Assembly: GCA_964505325.1 (NCBI GenBank)
Contig: CAZDHT010000032.1
Location: 1 to 30,851, forward strand
Direction: 5' to 3'
Length of the DNA: 30,851 nucleotides
Source of the DNA: CAZDHT01 sp964505325
GTDB lineage: Bacteria; Planctomycetota; PUPC01
Part shown: one piece after another, positions 28,539 through 30,851 of the stretch
Position numbering within the stretch: the stretch's first letter is position 1
Layout of the letters: every line of letters begins with the position of its first letter
Notes under the pieces: generated by a model
The model's input: the letters and a program-made list of their open reading frames with translations, nothing else
The model's database searches: none
Told to the model about the DNA's origin: nothing
Program-made: the position numbers and the translations under genes

Positions 28539-30740
28539 ATGAAGAGGCGAATCGTGGTCTGCCTGGCAATGGCTTTCGTGGCGGCGAGCGCGTGCGGCGC
28601 CACATGGGAGAAGATCTACGAGCGCGGCAAGGGCAAGGGCGGCGGGCCGGGGTACTGCAAGCCGGTGATGCTGCCCGACGGCCGCCTGTTCTTCTGGACC
28701 CCGCTGTTCCCCAGCGTGCTGGACATCGAGAAACAGTCGTGGACCCGCCTCGTCCCGAAAGGCAAGGAAGCGTGGCTCACGCAGTTGCCCAAGGTCCGCC
28801 GCAGCGGTACGCGGTGGGGCAACCGGATGTCGTTCTACAAGGTGGAGGACTTCACGTATCCCGTGTGGATGACGCACTTCGGCCAGCTCTGCCACGTCCC
28901 GACGATGAAGAAGGTGCTGTTCTTCGTCGGCGGCAAGCCCTTTGCGTTCGACCTCGAGACGCACGTGTGGAAGCCGCTGACCTCGAAGCAGGGCCCGCCA
29001 CACGTGGTATGGTCATCGATGGAGTACGACCCGGTCAACGACGAGGTCGTGCTGTTCGGCGGCGGGGCAAGCTGCGAGGAGAACCGACCGGGCACGTGGC
29101 TCTTCAGCCCGAAGACGACGGATTGGCGCAAGCTGGACCAGCCACTCGACGAGCAGCCGCCGCCGCGGTGCAACACCCCGCTCGCCTACGATCCGAAGAA
29201 CAAGTTGATTGCGCTGTTCGGCGGCGACGCGCAGGACCGCTACCTCTCGGACACGTGGGTCTACGACTGCGCCAAACGGCGCTGGCGCGAACTGAAGACG
29301 AACGTGCGGCCGTTCCCGCGTACCCGGCCCGTCCTCTGCTCGCTTGGCGAGCGCGGCGGGTTCCTGATGGCCGGCGGTATTCCCGGCGTGCCGTGGCCGC
29401 CGGGGTTCAGTCACCGGCCGCGCGGCACGTTCGGCGGGGAGATGTGGGTGCTCGACCCGGCCAAGGCGACGTGGAGGCGGGTCGCCGGCCAGTTCCCTCT
29501 TACCTACTGGCAGAGCGCCGTCTACGACGCGAATCGCGACCGCGTTCTCCTCTGCCGCGCGGCCAGCCGCTGGGCGGGCCACAGCGAGTTCACTGTGCTC
29601 GCGTGGAAGCCCGCCCTGACGCCCGGCGGACCAGGCACGCCGGATCCGGGGGCGCCGATCTACAAGTATCACCCGCCCGCGTGGTACACCGAGAAGGTCC
29701 CGCCCGCCGATCCGAAGGCGGGTGAAAAGCTGCTCGCATCATTGAAGCCGAACACGTGGACGAATGTCAAGCCGCCGAAGTCGGCGCAGATGCGAACGTG
29801 GGGCTCCGCGGCCGTGGACACCGACCGCCACGAGGTGCTCTACTGGGGTGGCGGGCACTGCGGGTACTGCGGCACGGAGGTCAGCCACCTGTCGCTCGAG
29901 ACGCTCCGCTGGTCGTGCGGCTTCCCGCCCGAGCTCCCCGGCGCGCCGTACAGCGGCTTCTACGGCGCCGAGTCGAGCTTCCTGCTCCCGTGCCGCTCGT
30001 TCACGGGCCGGCCGTGGGTGCAGCATGGCCGCGTCAGCTACGCGTACGACCCGATCACGAAGCTGTGCGTGTTCACGCAGTCGATCAGCGCCGCGCCGAC
30101 CCGTGGCTGGACGTACGTCTACGACCCGGTCAAGAAGGACTTCGTGGACCGATTCGCCCAGCCGTTCATCGGGGGGTGGGCGGTCTCGGGCCTCACCGTC
30201 GGCACGCCCCGCGGGGTCTTCAACTACCTCAACCGCGGCGACCATCCCACCAAGTACGTGGGGCTGTTCCACCTGGACGTGCGGGCGCGGAAGTGGAGCA
30301 ACCTGACCGATGGCAAGGCCACGGCCCCGGCGCGCGAGAGCAACCGGCTGCTCTATGACAGCCGCCGCGACCGCCTCGTCCTGCTCAGCACGGGCATGTA
30401 CGCGTGGGACCTGAAGGGCGCCGCGAAAGACTGGCAGAAGCTCACGACGGCCGGCGGGCCGCCGAAGACCTTCTACCGGGAGTCCGTGTATCTGCCCAAG
30501 CACGACCGCATCCTGGCGCTTCAACGCGACGGGCTTTACGTCTGCGACTTGGCGGCGAACAACAAGTGGACCAGAACCAGCATCCCGCTCCCGAAGAGGG
30601 CCGGCGTCAACGCCAACACGGCGATGGTCTGTGACCCCGGTCTGGACGTCGTGGTGCTGTTCTCCGGCGGCAACAGCGGCCCGGTGAACATCTGGCTGAT
30701 GCGGTACGTGCCGCCGAAGGGGGGCGCCGAGCAGCCTTGA
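28539..30740 (+). CDS. Secreted Kelch/galactose-oxidase-type beta-propeller protein
   Basis: A 733-residue protein with a signal peptide (MKRRIVVCLAMAFVAASACGA; a Cys at 19 makes lipidation conceivable but the surrounding residues fit a Sec site as well). It has repeated Kelch blades, for example YDPVNDEVVLFGGG...TWLFSPKTTDWRKL and YDPKNKLIALFGGD...DTWVYDCAKRRWREL, each with the paired Gly and spaced Tyr/Trp. Two propeller halves (about 50-370 and 405-730) are joined by a Pro/Lys-rich linker (about 380-402). No tyrosylcysteine copper site of galactose oxidase was identified, so an oxidase function is not claimed. It starts one base after the NHL-type gene, forming a two-gene secreted-protein operon. 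Confidence 0.87.
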   Translation: MKRRIVVCLAMAFVAASACGATWEKIYERGKGKGGGPGYCKPVMLPDGRLFFWTPLFPSVLDIEKQSWTRLVPKGKEAWLTQLPKVRRSGTRWGNRMSFYKVEDFTYPVWMTHFGQLCHVPTMKKVLFFVGGKPFAFDLETHVWKPLTSKQGPPHVVWSSMEYDPVNDEVVLFGGGASCEENRPGTWLFSPKTTDWRKLDQPLDEQPPPRCNTPLAYDPKNKLIALFGGDAQDRYLSDTWVYDCAKRRWRELKTNVRPFPRTRPVLCSLGERGGFLMAGGIPGVPWPPGFSHRPRGTFGGEMWVLDPAKATWRRVAGQFPLTYWQSAVYDANRDRVLLCRAASRWAGHSEFTVLAWKPALTPGGPGTPDPGAPIYKYHPPAWYTEKVPPADPKAGEKLLASLKPNTWTNVKPPKSAQMRTWGSAAVDTDRHEVLYWGGGHCGYCGTEVSHLSLETLRWSCGFPPELPGAPYSGFYGAESSFLLPCRSFTGRPWVQHGRVSYAYDPITKLCVFTQSISAAPTRGWTYVYDPVKKDFVDRFAQPFIGGWAVSGLTVGTPRGVFNYLNRGDHPTKYVGLFHLDVRARKWSNLTDGKATAPARESNRLLYDSRRDRLVLLSTGMYAWDLKGAAKDWQKLTTAGGPPKTFYRESVYLPKHDRILALQRDGLYVCDLAANNKWTRTSIPLPKRAGVNANTAMVCDPGLDVVVLFSGGNSGPVNIWLMRYVPPKGGAEQP

Positions 30741-30846
30741 GCCCCAACGGGGCGGGATTCGACAGCCTGGGGCAACGCCCCAGGAAGGCGGGCGCTTCGG
30801 AATGATCAGCCCTGAAGGGGCGAAATCGTGTCGCCCTTACAGGGCT
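30741..30846. repeat. Cluster of three palindromes following the Kelch gene
   Basis: Starting directly after the stop are GCCCC-AAC-GGGGC (30741-30753), CCTGGGGC-AAC-GCCCCAGG (30766-30784) and a longer bulged stem, AGCCCTG (30808-30814) with CAGGGCT (30840-30846) enclosing GGGCGA (30818-30823) with TCGCCC (30831-30836). The first two share the loop AAC. Such palindrome trains recur in intergenic regions of some planctomycete-like genomes as I recall; copy number here cannot be judged. The window ends at 30851, so it may extend further. Confidence 0.7.
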
Positions 30847-30851
30847 TCACA

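Noticed and set aside
28539..30740. Galactose oxidase enzyme
   Set aside because: Only the Kelch propeller pattern is visible; the copper-site Cys/Tyr/His set could not be identified.

Overview
The window is GC-rich bacterial DNA with densely packed genes, probably from a metagenome-derived genome because a run of exactly 100 Ns (11929-12028) interrupts it. A complete V/A-type rotary ATPase operon, a very large prepilin-like protein, secreted beta-propeller proteins, a DUF2752 protein and short palindromic intergenic repeats together suggest a member of the Planctomycetota or a nearby phylum. That assignment is inference; no rRNA or other phylogenetic marker was identified.

Layout. (1) 1-2448: tail of a sugar ABC transporter operon (permease C-terminus, solute-binding lipoprotein, cupin, acylphosphatase), coupled by 4-base start/stop overlaps. 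The first ~140 bases belong to a different gene family (dihydroorotate-dehydrogenase-like), so the first ORF is a chimera. (2) 2423-3097, minus strand: an unrecognised two-helix membrane protein. (3) 3278-5247: a glucuronokinase-like GHMP kinase followed by a sigma-54 activator without a sensor domain. (4) 5248-5746: a structured 499-base non-coding leader. (5) 5747-15327: a pilus/secretion-like cluster: an 874-residue prepilin-type protein with an internally duplicated domain, a membrane GGDEF protein, and a GspE/PilB ATPase whose frame runs into an enormous alanine-rich repeat tail (at least 1370 residues) containing the assembly gap. (6) 15476-24993: a PtsN-like PTS IIA protein, then V-ATPase subunits H-C-I-K-F-E-A-B-D, then a UspA-like protein. 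(7) 25177-25755, minus: DUF2752 membrane protein. (8) 25967-30740: two secreted beta-propeller proteins. The window ends in a cluster of palindromes.

How the parts may work together. The cyclase gene overlaps the ATPase gene by 8 bases, and the ATPase N-terminus carries two degenerate MshEN-like motifs, so local c-di-GMP control of prepilin assembly is plausible. The nine-subunit ATPase is bracketed by a PTS phosphoacceptor protein and a universal stress protein, which suggests energy-state control of ion pumping or ATP synthesis.

The most unusual signal is a run of ten A (11096-11105) exactly at the joint between the ATPase domain and the alanine-rich tail. Gain or loss of one base there ends translation within a dozen codons and leaves an ATPase of normal length. 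It is therefore either a slippage switch between short and giant forms or a sequence error that falsely joins two genes.
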